Of a stretch of DNA of 64,000 nt, positions 34,865-44,095 are shown piece by piece. How positions within the stretch are numbered: the stretch's first letter is position 1; every line of letters begins with the position of its first letter. Under the pieces are notes generated by a model. It made no database searches, was not told where the DNA came from, and saw only the letters and a list, made by a program, of their open reading frames with translations. Position numbers and translations under genes: made by a program. Origin of the DNA: Phaeobacter gallaeciensis (lineage in GTDB: Bacteria > Pseudomonadota > Alphaproteobacteria > Rhodobacterales > Rhodobacteraceae); contig NZ_CP015124.1 in the NCBI RefSeq assembly GCF_001678945.1, positions 930,001 through 994,000 of the forward strand, given 5' to 3'.

Positions 34865-36304
34865 TCAGGTTTGATCCTGTTTCGGCTCGGATTCGCCGTC
34901 CAAAACCTGCGCCAGACGGGTCAGCGCCGCGTCGATTTCGGGGATCTCCATGTGGCAACAGCCCAGAACGAGACCATTCAGCCCGGTCACCTCGGCGGCA
35001 AATCCCGAAAGCGGGCGCAATCCCAAACCGGCGCCCCGCGCCCGTTTGCAGATCTCCTGATCCTGCCAAGCGTCGTTCAGATGAAACACCAGCTGCATGC
35101 CCGCACCGTGGTCCGGCGCGCTGCCATAGGCGGAAAACTCCTGCTGCAGCCGCGCCAGCAAATGCTTGCGCCGCTCACCATAGATACGCCGCACCCGGCG
35201 CAGATGGCGGTAGAACTCGCCGCTGTGGATGAACTCAGCCAGGGCCTGCTGCGGCATGCCGCTGGCCCGGGTGCCAAAGCGCAGCAGGCTGTCGTGCAGC
35301 GGCGCAATCAGTGTCTCGGGCGCGACCACATAGCCGATCCGCAGCGCGTTCGAGAAGGTCTTGGAAAAACTGCCCAGGTAGATCGTCCGGTTCAGCCCAT
35401 CGAACCCCGCCATTGCCGGAATGGGGCGCCCCGCATATCGGAACTCGCTGTCATAATCGTCCTCGATGATCCAGGCGCCGGTCCGTTTGGCCCAGTTGAG
35501 AAATTCCAGACGCCGCCCCGGCGCCATCGCTCCGCCCAGCGGATGCTGATGCGATGGCGTCAGTACCACCGCCTTCAGGTCGGCATCCTTTTCAGGAACA
35601 CAGGCGCCAAGAGCATCGACGCGGAGGTAGTGCGAGCGCAACCCCTGCGACTGCACGATACGGTTCAGAGGCGGATACCCCGGATCCTCGATCCCGATGG
35701 CGCTGCCGCGTGGTGCCAACGTGCGCAAGCAGAGCTCAAGCGCATCCGTCGCCCCCGCAGTGATAATGATTTGCTCGGCGCCTGCCTCGATCCCCCGCCA
35801 CTCTGCCACATAGGCCGCAATGGCCCGGCGCAGCGCCGCGTTGCCCCGGACCGCGCCACCATCCAGCATGGTTTCCGGCGCCACCCGGCAGATCCGCGAT
35901 ACGCAGCGCGCCCATTGCCGGTGCGGGAACAACCGCATGTCCGGCTCTCCACTGTTGAAGGGCAACAGGGCACGCGGCGTCTCCTTTGCAGGCTCCGGGG
36001 GTGCAGGATGCACCGGCTGCAGTTCGACCTGCCCCATGGCGCAGACGGTAAACCCCGACCCGCGTTTTCCCGCGATATAGCCTTCGGCTTCCAGCTGCTC
36101 ATAGGCCGCCACCACGGTCGAACGCGACACCCCCAGCTCTACCGCGAAACTGCGGGTGGCCGGCAGCTGGCTGGCCTCCGGGATCTCTCCTGCCGCGATC
36201 CGCGTCCGCAGCGCCGTGCAGATCTGCTCGAACACTGGCACTGGCAGAGTGCGGTCAATGGAAAAGGTCGGCCCGGGTACCTGCTGCACGGTATTGGTCT
36301 CCAC
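34865..36304 (-). CDS. MocR/PdxR-type regulator (GntR HTH fused to aminotransferase domain)
   Basis: A 479-residue fusion. A GntR winged helix at about 20-90 (PVFEQICTALRTRIAAGEIP, LPATRSFAVELGVSRSTVV) is joined by a linker to a class I aminotransferase-like domain. That domain has the PLP lysine in YLGSFSKTFSNALRIGY and IIEDDYDSEFRY before it. Such proteins sense PLP or amino-compound adducts and usually control a divergent or adjacent gene. Start: a GTG at 36302-36304 with GGGCGG upstream; no ATG is nearby. It follows the molybdopterin enzyme gene by 26 bp on the same strand and may be cotranscribed with it. Its target is unclear. Confidence 0.87.
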   Translation of the reverse strand: METNTVQQVPGPTFSIDRTLPVPVFEQICTALRTRIAAGEIPEASQLPATRSFAVELGVSRSTVVAAYEQLEAEGYIAGKRGSGFTVCAMGQVELQPVHPAPPEPAKETPRALLPFNSGEPDMRLFPHRQWARCVSRICRVAPETMLDGGAVRGNAALRRAIAAYVAEWRGIEAGAEQIIITAGATDALELCLRTLAPRGSAIGIEDPGYPPLNRIVQSQGLRSHYLRVDALGACVPEKDADLKAVVLTPSHQHPLGGAMAPGRRLEFLNWAKRTGAWIIEDDYDSEFRYAGRPIPAMAGFDGLNRTIYLGSFSKTFSNALRIGYVVAPETLIAPLHDSLLRFGTRASGMPQQALAEFIHSGEFYRHLRRVRRIYGERRKHLLARLQQEFSAYGSAPDHGAGMQLVFHLNDAWQDQEICKRARGAGLGLRPLSGFAAEVTGLNGLVLGCCHMEIPEIDAALTRLAQVLDGESEPKQDQT

Positions 36305-36330
36305 GTTCCGCCCAATACTGCCCCATTGCG

Positions 36331-38397
36331 TCAGTCCGGTCTACTGTCCCACCCACGCCGCAGATCCACAAAGGTTTCGTTATAGCAGGCGCCCCCGGCA
36401 ATATCCGTGCGCAGGGCCGAGGGAATCAGCGCATTCGCCGTGCGGCCGCTGCGCGAGCTGGAAAGCCAGGTGCCCTTGGGGCTGTAGACCACGCCGGGCC
36501 GGGTGGCAGTTGTCACCTCCAGCGTAAAGGTCACCTCGCCCCGGGCATTCCAGACGGTGACGGGATCGCCATGGCTGAGCCCGCGTGCCTCGGCATCCTG
36601 CGGATGCACCTGCACCACCTCAGCCCCCGCCGACAGCGCATGATGGCCAAAGGTCGCGTTGGTCCGCTTGTCCGAACTGGGGGTGACCAGCACCAGCGGC
36701 AGATCCTGCGGGGCGGGGTCATAGCGCGGCACACCGCATCCGAACCGATCCTCAAGATCCTGATTGAACAGCTCAATCCGCCCAGACGGCGTCTGCGGCA
36801 TCACCGAATGGCACAGCACCAGCTGACTGCCATCCCCTGCGGTCAGCGCGATGGCCTGGTCGCAGGACATCTCGCTGGGTGGCTTACCCCCGAACACCGG
36901 ATGCGACGCGTCCATGGCCTGATCCATCAGGTCCTTGTCACTGTCGCGGAACTCGCGCTCCTGATACCCGAACCGGGCTGCCAATCGGCGAAAGATCTCG
37001 GTATTGGGCAGGCTTTCCCCCACCGGCGCGATCACCGGTTCGGCCCTTTGGATGTAGTTCTGCCCATAGGCGCCATAGATGTCATCATATTCGAAATGGC
37101 TGGCGGCAGGCAGGATCACGTCGCAATAAGCCATGGAATCCGTCATCACCACATCCGCGCCTGCTATGAACAGGTCCTCTTGTGTCAGGGCCTCGATCAT
37201 CCGGTCTTGATCGGGGTGCGTTGCAACAGGGTTGTGGTTGTAGATCATCACGGCCCCGACCGGCACATCAAGGCTCCGGTCCAACATCTTTTCCGCCACA
37301 TCGACGATATTGAAACACCGCGTGCCGGGCCGGATCAGATGATCCCCCTGCAGGCGGGCCGTGGTCTTTGGCGCGGCGACCCCGGATTTCGCGACCACCC
37401 CGGCACCGAGGCGCCCGTGATGGCCTGTCAGCGCATTCAGAGCCATCGCCGCCCGCAGCCCGGCACCGCCCGAGCGGGTCCGTTCGATCCCGTTGCCAAA
37501 GGAACTAGCCATCCGGCGGGACGCGACGATCCAGTCCACCAATTGGTGCAGCTCTTCCGCAGGCAGGCCGCAGATCTCAGCGACACGATCCGGGGTATAG
37601 GCGCGGGCCTCCTCCATATAGGAGTCAAACCCATGGGTCCATTTGCCGATGAAGGCCATATCCAGCGCATCGCGCCGCTCCAACTCGGCCGCCAGTCCCA
37701 GGGCAAGAACCACATCGGTCCCCGGTCGCAGTTGCAGGTGCATATCGCATTGCTCGGCCAGCTTGATCCGCTTGGGATCAATCACCACCACCCGCGCGCC
37801 GGATTTACGGGCCTCTTTGATCACGCGCATAAAATGCAGGTTGGAGACCGTGACGTTGTTGCCCCAGACAAGGACCAGATCGGACTGCACTGCCTGCTCC
37901 GGCGGCATGCCCGGCGCGCTGCCAAAGAGGCTGGCGTAGGCCTCTCCGCGCACACCGCCACAGAGCGGCCCACGATCCAGCAGCGTCGCCCCCATCCGGT
38001 AGAAGAACCGCCGGTCCATTGAGCCCCCGGCCAGTTCACCATGCGGCCCGGCATAGTTAAGCGGCAGAACCGATTGCGGCCCATGCGCCTCGATTGCCTG
38101 GTTGAAACCTGCATGGATCAGGTCCAGCGCCTCCTCCCAGGTGATCCGCTCATAAGACCCCGATCCCCTCGGGCCGGTCCGCTTCAAGGGGTGCCGCAGG
38201 CGGGCCGCGCCATGCACGAAATCCGGATAGCAGCGGGCCACCTTGTTGCAAATCACCCCGGCGGTGAAGGGGTTCGCTGTCGATCCCCGGACTTCGGAAA
38301 TCCTGCCGTCCTCGACCTTGACGGTGAGGCTGCAGGTATCCGGGCAATCCAGTGGACAAACGCTTGGGCGAAAGGCGGTCAGGTCTTGATTGGTCAT
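36331..38397 (-). CDS. Molybdopterin oxidoreductase of the DMSO reductase superfamily
   Basis: A 688-residue molybdenum or tungsten enzyme. The N-terminal [4Fe-4S] site is C14-x3-C18-x3-C22 with C50 (PSVCPLDCPDTCSL, GVICNKVA). The molybdopterin domains follow (VLVWGNNVTVSNLHFMR, MIYNHNPVATHPDQDRM, DVVMTDSMAYCDVILPAASH). A C-terminal dinucleotide-binding barrel completes the protein (LVLVTPSSDKRTNATFGHHA). There is no Tat signal, so it is probably cytoplasmic. No electron-transfer subunit or chaperone lies beside it. The substrate cannot be deduced; many such orphan members exist. Start: the ATG at 38395-38397 with CAGAGG upstream. A seven-codon-longer reading is possible. Confidence 0.85.
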   Translation of the reverse strand: MTNQDLTAFRPSVCPLDCPDTCSLTVKVEDGRISEVRGSTANPFTAGVICNKVARCYPDFVHGAARLRHPLKRTGPRGSGSYERITWEEALDLIHAGFNQAIEAHGPQSVLPLNYAGPHGELAGGSMDRRFFYRMGATLLDRGPLCGGVRGEAYASLFGSAPGMPPEQAVQSDLVLVWGNNVTVSNLHFMRVIKEARKSGARVVVIDPKRIKLAEQCDMHLQLRPGTDVVLALGLAAELERRDALDMAFIGKWTHGFDSYMEEARAYTPDRVAEICGLPAEELHQLVDWIVASRRMASSFGNGIERTRSGGAGLRAAMALNALTGHHGRLGAGVVAKSGVAAPKTTARLQGDHLIRPGTRCFNIVDVAEKMLDRSLDVPVGAVMIYNHNPVATHPDQDRMIEALTQEDLFIAGADVVMTDSMAYCDVILPAASHFEYDDIYGAYGQNYIQRAEPVIAPVGESLPNTEIFRRLAARFGYQEREFRDSDKDLMDQAMDASHPVFGGKPPSEMSCDQAIALTAGDGSQLVLCHSVMPQTPSGRIELFNQDLEDRFGCGVPRYDPAPQDLPLVLVTPSSDKRTNATFGHHALSAGAEVVQVHPQDAEARGLSHGDPVTVWNARGEVTFTLEVTTATRPGVVYSPKGTWLSSSRSGRTANALIPSALRTDIAGGACYNETFVDLRRGWDSRPD

Positions 38398-38547
38398 CTC
38401 GGCCTCTGAAAACAACACTCAAAGGGCGGATACACCGGCAACTGGGAGGGCGTTAAGCTCCAATTTGGGCAAAAATGACCAGACCAATCTGGTGAAAGCA
38501 TGGGACTGGAGGGCCAAACTGGCCCGCTATCTGGCCACCACACGCGC

Positions 38548-38574
38548 TTTTGGCGCCTGCAAGAGGCGCCAAAA
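38548..38574. repeat. Perfect 11-bp inverted repeat downstream of the diguanylate cyclase gene
   Basis: TTTTGGCGCCT and its complement flank a 5-base loop, 63 bp after the cyclase stop. The T-run is 5' and the A-run 3' on both strands, so this is not a standard U-tailed terminator. It may still end the H-NOX/cyclase transcript or stabilise its 3' end. Confidence 0.5.
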
Positions 38575-38636
38575 ATCAGGTGACGAGGAAAAGAACCTAC
38601 GGCAACAGGCAGACAGAAACGACGGAATTGGGCCGA

Positions 38637-39647
38637 TCAGTGATCGAGGGCCAGAACCTTGTTTTCCATGCCTTTTTCATAGAAGCAATGCTGTGCTCGG
38701 CCAGACCCCTTGGCCGCATAAAGCGCGACATCCGATTCATTCAGGATTTCCGCAGCGGTAAAGGTGCCGCTGTGCCAAGCCGAAAGCGTAGTGCCCGCGC
38801 TCGCCGAAATCTTGCACATCTTACCGCCATAGGGAATCGGCACCTCCAATTCGGAGATCAGCCGTCTCGCCAGCCCTTCGATCTGGCGCAGATCGCGCAG
38901 GTCATTGAAGATCAGGACAAATTCATCGCCGCCAACACGCGCAACCGTATCGGACTGGCGGGTGCATTCTACCATGACACGGGCCACATGCTGCAACACC
39001 GCATCCCCGGCGGCGTGTCCCAGCGTGTCATTGACCTGTTTGAAGTAATCGAGATCCAGATGCATCAGGGCAAAATCCCGGCCGCCGCTGATCAACCGAT
39101 CCAGAATGTGATCCATGGCGCGGCGGTTCTTGAGGCCCGTCAGCGTATCTGTGAAGGCCTGTTCCTCGGCCGCGATCTTGGCCCCTTGCAGACGCAGGTT
39201 CAGCTGGCGCGAGGCCTCCATCGCGGCGGACTTGGCCTCAACCAGATAAAGCATCTCGATGGTGAGATCGGTTGGAGAAAAATCCGCGCTGGTCAGATCA
39301 TAATCCCGCACAGCTTCCAGAACCGAGATCCCGAAGGACAGGTTGATGATCGCGCCCTGCCCCTGTGGCAAAGGCACGAGAACGCCTTTCAGGCTGGTTT
39401 GCGGCGTGTCCCGAAAATGCAAATGCAATTTGGACCCGGCCGTATTGACCAGGTCCGCCATGGACCGAACCCGGCGCGGGCGCGACAGATCAAAGACACG
39501 GAAAAACCGGCGCCCCTCCCATTTCAGATCGGGTCGGAGCTTTCTGAGCGTGGGGCCGACGCGCTGGATATACCCCTTGGCATCCACGATCGCATACATC
39601 GGGCAGATCTGATCCGCGATGACGGCAAGCTGTTCATTGGTCATCAT
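38637..39647 (-). CDS. Diguanylate cyclase (GGDEF) with HNOBA-like N-terminal domain
   Basis: A 336-residue protein that should make cyclic di-GMP. The N-terminal 150 residues resemble the HNOBA/PAS-type domain that partners H-NOX proteins. A helical linker (EMLYLVEAKSAAMEASRQLN) and a GGDEF domain follow. The active site is intact (RVGGDEFVLIF), as are DTLTGLKNRRAMD and LDLDYFKQVNDTLGHAAGD. An RxxD inhibitory site (RQSD) lies five residues before GGDEF, so product inhibition is expected. Its ATG overlaps the H-NOX stop (ATGA), indicating strict coupling of sensor and output. Confidence 0.92.
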   Translation of the reverse strand: MMTNEQLAVIADQICPMYAIVDAKGYIQRVGPTLRKLRPDLKWEGRRFFRVFDLSRPRRVRSMADLVNTAGSKLHLHFRDTPQTSLKGVLVPLPQGQGAIINLSFGISVLEAVRDYDLTSADFSPTDLTIEMLYLVEAKSAAMEASRQLNLRLQGAKIAAEEQAFTDTLTGLKNRRAMDHILDRLISGGRDFALMHLDLDYFKQVNDTLGHAAGDAVLQHVARVMVECTRQSDTVARVGGDEFVLIFNDLRDLRQIEGLARRLISELEVPIPYGGKMCKISASAGTTLSAWHSGTFTAAEILNESDVALYAAKGSGRAQHCFYEKGMENKVLALDH

Positions 39648-40231
39648 AGGGAATGCGCTCCCAGATCAAAGGCCCGCCCTTCGGCAAATTCTCTTTCCAC
39701 CAGGGTGATGGAAATCACCTCTGCCCCGTCCTGCGCACCGCTTGAATCCAGAATAACGAGATCTCCGTAATCGTCGGCCATGGCCCGCAAAACACCCATC
39801 ATGACATTTGAATAGCCGGGCAACCCCGGCTGGCAAACCAGTTCGAAATGGCCCGGTGACTGTTCCAATAATTCCAAGCCCGGCAGATAAAGATCGGATA
39901 CGGCAAGACGGGCACGCCCCGGAAGGTCATCCAGAGAATGCAAAAACTCAACATAATTGACCCCGCCGAACCGCAGCAGGCGGCGCAGGGCTTCGACCTG
40001 AGGGTTGGACACCAGAAAGGTCCCCATATCCTCAAGCATCTCAGGCAGCGGACGCTCCAGCACCGTTTCCATAGCACTCAGCATCTTGTTCGACTGGTCA
40101 TCCGTATAGGTCAGCATGGCCTCGAATTGTCGAAACCCAAGCCCAGCCACATCCATGATTTCATACCAGCGGTCCGCGCCATAGGTGCTGGTCACAAAAG
40201 CCTGGATCGCCCTGTTGATCAGACCATGCAT
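39644..40231 (-). CDS. H-NOX-like (HNOB) sensor domain protein lacking the heme-ligating histidine
   Basis: The product is 195 residues from the ATG at 40229-40231 (MHGLINRAIQAFVTSTYG, the usual H-NOX opening). The overall H-NOX pattern is followed (LPEMLEDMGTFLV, LLRFGGVNYVEFLHSLDDL). However, the proximal His of the LxxLH motif is replaced by Pro104 in SLDDLPGRARL. The YxSxR heme-propionate motif is also not present; the region reads FELVCQPGLPGYS. Classical NO sensing through ferrous heme is therefore doubtful. In-frame codons extend to 40339 but look non-coding. It is translationally coupled to the downstream diguanylate cyclase. Confidence 0.87.
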   Translation of the reverse strand: MHGLINRAIQAFVTSTYGADRWYEIMDVAGLGFRQFEAMLTYTDDQSNKMLSAMETVLERPLPEMLEDMGTFLVSNPQVEALRRLLRFGGVNYVEFLHSLDDLPGRARLAVSDLYLPGLELLEQSPGHFELVCQPGLPGYSNVMMGVLRAMADDYGDLVILDSSGAQDGAEVISITLVEREFAEGRAFDLGAHSL

Positions 40232-40609
40232 ATCTTGGCCCCTTTTCCTACCGTGTCCCATTAATGGGCCCTGTGTGTTAAAAAACGCCCAACATCGGCA
40301 AAATTCATCCAAACAGCACCACGTTCCGGGCACATCCACGTGCCTCCCCCGAAACAGACCGCAGCCTCTAGGTATCCCTTACCGACAGGACAAGCCCCCG
40401 GAGGTGGTCGTACGCACACAGCCCGGTAAACTCCCGGTGAAACGGCATAATCCGCACCAGGCTCACAGGACACGGGCACCTGATATCTTAGCGCCAAGAG
40501 CAGGCGCCGACGCGACATCATTTGCTTGAAAGAGTTCCGGCGCGGACCCTAGCGATGCCAACCCGCACCCGTCAAGCCAGATGGCATCTTGCTTGCATCC
40601 TTTCCTGCA
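40232..40609. other. Intergenic region upstream of the H-NOX gene
   Basis: These 378 bp separate the H-NOX start from the stop of the Ldh-type gene. A minus-strand frame of 86 codons (40261-40521) exists but is rich in Pro, Cys and Arg, has no clear ribosome site, and overlaps the presumed H-NOX promoter, so I do not call it. I looked for cobalamin and other riboswitch signatures because of scattered conserved-looking GC blocks, and found none that holds up. Confidence 0.45.
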
Positions 40610-41629
40610 TCAGTCGCGGGGCGGCAGCAGTGCCCGCACCCGCGCAAGGGTTGCCGTGCTGACCGCGACCCCGGCCTGTTCTGCCCGCGCCCGTGCTGCG
40701 GCACGCCCATCGCCCGGCAGGCGCGCGCCTTCCTGCGCCCGGACCGAGGCCACAAGCGCACCCATGCGGTCTGCATAACCTCCACCCGAGGTCGCGCCCG
40801 GATCGATGGCAATGAAGAACTGTCCGGTGCGGGGCGGCCCGCCTACCGGCCCCGAAAACGGGCTGGCCTCACTGCCCAAAAGGGCTCCGGTCATCGCCGC
40901 CGCCATCATCTCGACCATCAGCGCGACGCCAACGCCCTTGTACCCCCCGGCAGGCACCATGGTGCCCTTCAGTCCCGCCTCCGGGTCCGTGGTCGGATTG
41001 CCCGTCGCATCTAGCACCCAGCCTTCGGGAACCGGTCTGCCTTCGCGGGCGTGTTTCATCACCTCGCTTTTGGCGATGGCGCTGGCGGATTGGTCGATCA
41101 GAACCATGACCTGCCCATCGGGGCCTGGTGCTGCGATAGAAAAGGGATTGGTGCCCAGAACCGGCTGAGCGCCACCTGATGGCGCGATCGAAGCCGGCGC
41201 ATTGGTAAAGCCGATGCCCATCAGCCCCGCCTGCGCCAAGCGCTGCGTGTGGCAACCCAGAACGCCGCAATTGTAGGAATTGCGGATCGCAAGTACCGCA
41301 ACACCCTGCTCCAGCGCCATCGGGATCAGATGTTCAAACCCAAGATCGATCGCGGCATGGGCAAACCCGGTGGCTGCATCCACAGTCACCACGCCGGGCC
41401 GGGATTTGGAGACCTGCGGCTGGGCCTGACCGTCCACCTTGCCGCATGTCACATGCTCGGCGTAGATCGGTACATAGGCCAGACCGTGGGAGGCAACCCC
41501 ATCCGCTTCGGTCATGGCCGTAGCCCGGGCCAAAGGTGCGGCATTTTCACGGCTGGTCCCCGCCGCCATCAGCGCCCGGAGCGCCAGATCTTCGATCTCT
41601 GCCAGAGAGAGGGTTTCTGTCGCGCTCAT
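40610..41629 (-). CDS. Ldh family NAD(P)-dependent oxidoreductase (malate/L-lactate/ureidoglycolate dehydrogenase type)
   Basis: A 339-residue member of the Ldh_2 family, which reduces or oxidises 2-oxo/2-hydroxy or cyclic imino acids. Seen: the active-site His segment MTEADGVASHGLAYVPIYAE, NSYNCGVLGCHTQRLAQAGL, and the cofactor loop PVLGTNPFSIAAPG. Substrate could be malate, sulfolactate, or piperideine/pyrroline-2-carboxylate. The neighbouring M19 dipeptidase and DUF3726 genes do not settle it. The ATG at 41627-41629 has GGAGA upstream. It is the last gene of a four-gene operon, 40 bp after DUF3726. Confidence 0.87.
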   Translation of the reverse strand: MSATETLSLAEIEDLALRALMAAGTSRENAAPLARATAMTEADGVASHGLAYVPIYAEHVTCGKVDGQAQPQVSKSRPGVVTVDAATGFAHAAIDLGFEHLIPMALEQGVAVLAIRNSYNCGVLGCHTQRLAQAGLMGIGFTNAPASIAPSGGAQPVLGTNPFSIAAPGPDGQVMVLIDQSASAIAKSEVMKHAREGRPVPEGWVLDATGNPTTDPEAGLKGTMVPAGGYKGVGVALMVEMMAAAMTGALLGSEASPFSGPVGGPPRTGQFFIAIDPGATSGGGYADRMGALVASVRAQEGARLPGDGRAAARARAEQAGVAVSTATLARVRALLPPRD

Positions 41630-41669
41630 CTGTCTCCGCTTTCTATCCGTTTCCGTTTGTCGTTCCGCA

Positions 41670-42317
41670 TCAGTCGTTGTCCGTCAGCCCGGCGCCCGCA
41701 CCGCGCAGGCGTGATGCCTCGCTTGCCGGGGCGTAGGTGCGGTGGGCAAAGGCCGACAGCTGCGCCCAGACGTCCTCTGCGACCTGGCCACGCTGAACGG
41801 GCGCAAGGGGGCGCCCCAGCTTTGCCTCCATATGACAACACAGCCAGGGCACATGATCGCGTAGCATCTGTTTCGTGGCGCCTATCACGCTGATCTGGCG
41901 TCCATCCGTCACCAGCCTCAGGTCCGGCCAGTCGAGGGCCACAGGACGGTCCAGCCGCTGCGCCGCCGCCGCCGCAAAGGGCAACAGCAGCAAGGGCAGA
42001 TCCACCTCCTCCATCTCAAAGACCGCGCCGGTCTCCAGCTCAGCCGCCCGGTCGCTGAGCACGCTGCCCGCGATCACGGGACAAAGCCGCCCCGACACGG
42101 CACGCCAGCATCCCTCTGCCGCCATGGGGGCAAGCATGGCCACGGGGCGGCGATCATTGCGCTCCAACAGCCTGGCCAGCATGTCAGCACCGGGCAGCGC
42201 CACCTCAGTCAGGAACCGGCTGGCGGCGGCGGCCTCCTCGGCCAGCCCCCAGGGCAGTCCCGCGCCCCGCGCCGCGCGTTTGCACATGACTTCGATCTCG
42301 TTCAGCGACAGGTTCAT
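41670..42317 (-). CDS. DUF3726 domain protein
   Basis: A 215-residue protein with the N-terminal DUF3726 hallmark: LNEIEVMCKRAARGAGLPWG followed by LAEEAAAASRFL. The rest is Ala/Leu-rich with no membrane helices beyond a short hydrophobic patch (LPLLLLPFAAAAA) and no signal peptide. Family function is unknown. Its start overlaps the stop of the 572-residue gene upstream (ATGA), so the two products are probably made in fixed ratio and may work together. Confidence 0.8.
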   Translation of the reverse strand: MNLSLNEIEVMCKRAARGAGLPWGLAEEAAAASRFLTEVALPGADMLARLLERNDRRPVAMLAPMAAEGCWRAVSGRLCPVIAGSVLSDRAAELETGAVFEMEEVDLPLLLLPFAAAAAQRLDRPVALDWPDLRLVTDGRQISVIGATKQMLRDHVPWLCCHMEAKLGRPLAPVQRGQVAEDVWAQLSAFAHRTYAPASEASRLRGAGAGLTDND

Positions 42318-44032
42318 GCGTCCGGCGTCTCCGGCGGGTCCGGATAGATCCAGAAATCTCCATCGCGCGCCGACAGCTCTTCGGGATAAGGCGCATTACC
42401 GAACATGCAGATCCGCACCCAGCGATCGGACCGCGGATCGAAATGCATCGCCCCGAAGAAAGACAGTTTGCAGCGCAGCATGTCGATCGGCAGAAGATCG
42501 CAGGCAATCGTATTGTCCCGGATTTCGGCATAGGGCGCCTCGGCGACGATCTGTACCCGCCGCACCGCGTGTCTGTGCTCTGAGTGGCGCAGCAGAAATT
42601 CCGCCACGCTCGCTTCCTCGGGCCAGCCTTCCATCGCGTGATACAGCGCCGCCACATCGCGCCCCGGGGCCAAAGGCTGCTCATAGGGGGCGATAGGCTC
42701 CTCGGCCCGTTCACCCAGGCGTGGTTCCAGTTTTTCCTCAGAAACATACCAGACGCGGGCAGTGGTTTCGGGAAGATCCCAGTCGATGGCCAGCGCCCAA
42801 TCATGGGAGCGCTGCACGAGTTGCCGCAGACGTCCCAACGTCATAGCGCCAGCAATCCGCCGGGTTTCCCCCTCCCCACAGGCCATCGCGGAGGTCAGAT
42901 CATCGACCAGCGCGCCATAGGGTTCCAGCATCAGCGACACCAACCATTCCTGCCCTTCGCAGGACAAAGATCGCTCTGCCCAGAGGTACAAACCATCCCA
43001 GGGGTGCGGGGCCGATAGAACATCGCTCTCCAGATGCCCGGCCAGATGGTCGATATCCGAGATCAGCACGGATCGCTTCCACGCCTGCCCCGGGTGCCCG
43101 GTCTGCCAGTGCGCCACGGAACGGCGGGCGCGGGCAAAAAGGTCACGAAACCGGGCCACCTCTTGCGGGCTGGCCTGCGGCAGGCTCCGCACCCGCTCCA
43201 GCGCGGTTTCCCGCGCGGTGATCCAGTTGTTGAACAGGACCGGGTGGTTCAGCAAAAAGGGCGCCATGCCAAGGCCGGTGGAATTGCCGATGCCCAGACG
43301 CCGGGCCAGCGCCGGATCCAGACGCGCCGCAGTCCCACCCGAGCGAGTACGGGCGCGGGCATCCGCCATGTGCTGCACCAGATCCCGAACAAAGGTCCGG
43401 GTCAGATACACTGACAGCATTTCGACCTGAAACGGTGCCGCGCATTCCGGCCTGTCCGCGATCATCTCGCGGTCGGCAGCGCCCAGTTTGCCCGAGCCAT
43501 AGACTGCCGTGGTCCGCATCAGGTAGCCAACCGCCTCGATCTGCACCGGGTCGGGCTGGCAGCCTGCCGCCAGCGCCGAGACCACATGTTCCCAAAGGCG
43601 CACCGAGCGGTTCGCCCGCGACACCGACAGCTCGCGCTCACTCACCCGGCCCGCTTCTTGCAGCGGCACGTTCTGCGCCAGGCGGGCAATGTCGTCGGCG
43701 CCCGGAACACCATCGAACAAGGCAAAGGTCGCATCCCAGGCCTCGGCTATCACCCGGTCAGAGCGTTTTTCCGGCGGCAGGTCATGGGCAAAGGCCACAA
43801 GGGAATAGCTGCGTTCAGGGCCATGGGCGCTGTAGACCGCGTGTCCCGTCCCGTCGTCGCCAATCTCGAACACCGGCCTGTCAAAGCGCCAGCCCTCGGC
43901 CTGCATCCGACGGGTCAGAATCCGCATGAAGGACAGCCGCGACTGATGGAAAGATCCCAGCCGTGCAAGGCGCATCACGGTTTCAGGCGGACGCAGCCCA
44001 GCGGGTCGGTGATCCGATGCTTCCCTTTCCAA
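42314..44032 (-). CDS. Conserved protein of unknown function (572 residues)
   Basis: I do not recognise a domain. The protein is soluble (no signal peptide or membrane helix) and rich in Arg, His and Trp. Likely conserved-looking stretches are SFHQSRLSFMRILTRRM, GNSTGLGMAPFLLNHPVLFN, SDIDHLAGHLESD and PYAEIRDNTIACDLLPIDML. Start: a TTG at 44030-44032 with an excellent AAGGAGGGCAGC ribosome site just before it. The first ATG (43975) has no ribosome site, so TTG is preferred. It lies 63 bp after the M19 dipeptidase gene and overlaps DUF3726 by 4 bp. Confidence 0.75.
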   Translation of the reverse strand: MEREASDHRPAGLRPPETVMRLARLGSFHQSRLSFMRILTRRMQAEGWRFDRPVFEIGDDGTGHAVYSAHGPERSYSLVAFAHDLPPEKRSDRVIAEAWDATFALFDGVPGADDIARLAQNVPLQEAGRVSERELSVSRANRSVRLWEHVVSALAAGCQPDPVQIEAVGYLMRTTAVYGSGKLGAADREMIADRPECAAPFQVEMLSVYLTRTFVRDLVQHMADARARTRSGGTAARLDPALARRLGIGNSTGLGMAPFLLNHPVLFNNWITARETALERVRSLPQASPQEVARFRDLFARARRSVAHWQTGHPGQAWKRSVLISDIDHLAGHLESDVLSAPHPWDGLYLWAERSLSCEGQEWLVSLMLEPYGALVDDLTSAMACGEGETRRIAGAMTLGRLRQLVQRSHDWALAIDWDLPETTARVWYVSEEKLEPRLGERAEEPIAPYEQPLAPGRDVAALYHAMEGWPEEASVAEFLLRHSEHRHAVRRVQIVAEAPYAEIRDNTIACDLLPIDMLRCKLSFFGAMHFDPRSDRWVRICMFGNAPYPEELSARDGDFWIYPDPPETPDA

Positions 44033-44095
44033 GCTGCCCTCCTTCTTTGCTTACCCTTATTTTCCAGTGTTTTCCTCTGACCCGGTGCAAATGAC

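Noticed and set aside
40261-40521. 86-codon minus-strand frame, and a suspected cobalamin-type riboswitch, upstream of the H-NOX gene
   Set aside because: The frame has odd composition and no ribosome site. The GC-rich blocks do not match the cobalamin box, and the downstream genes are not cobalamin related.
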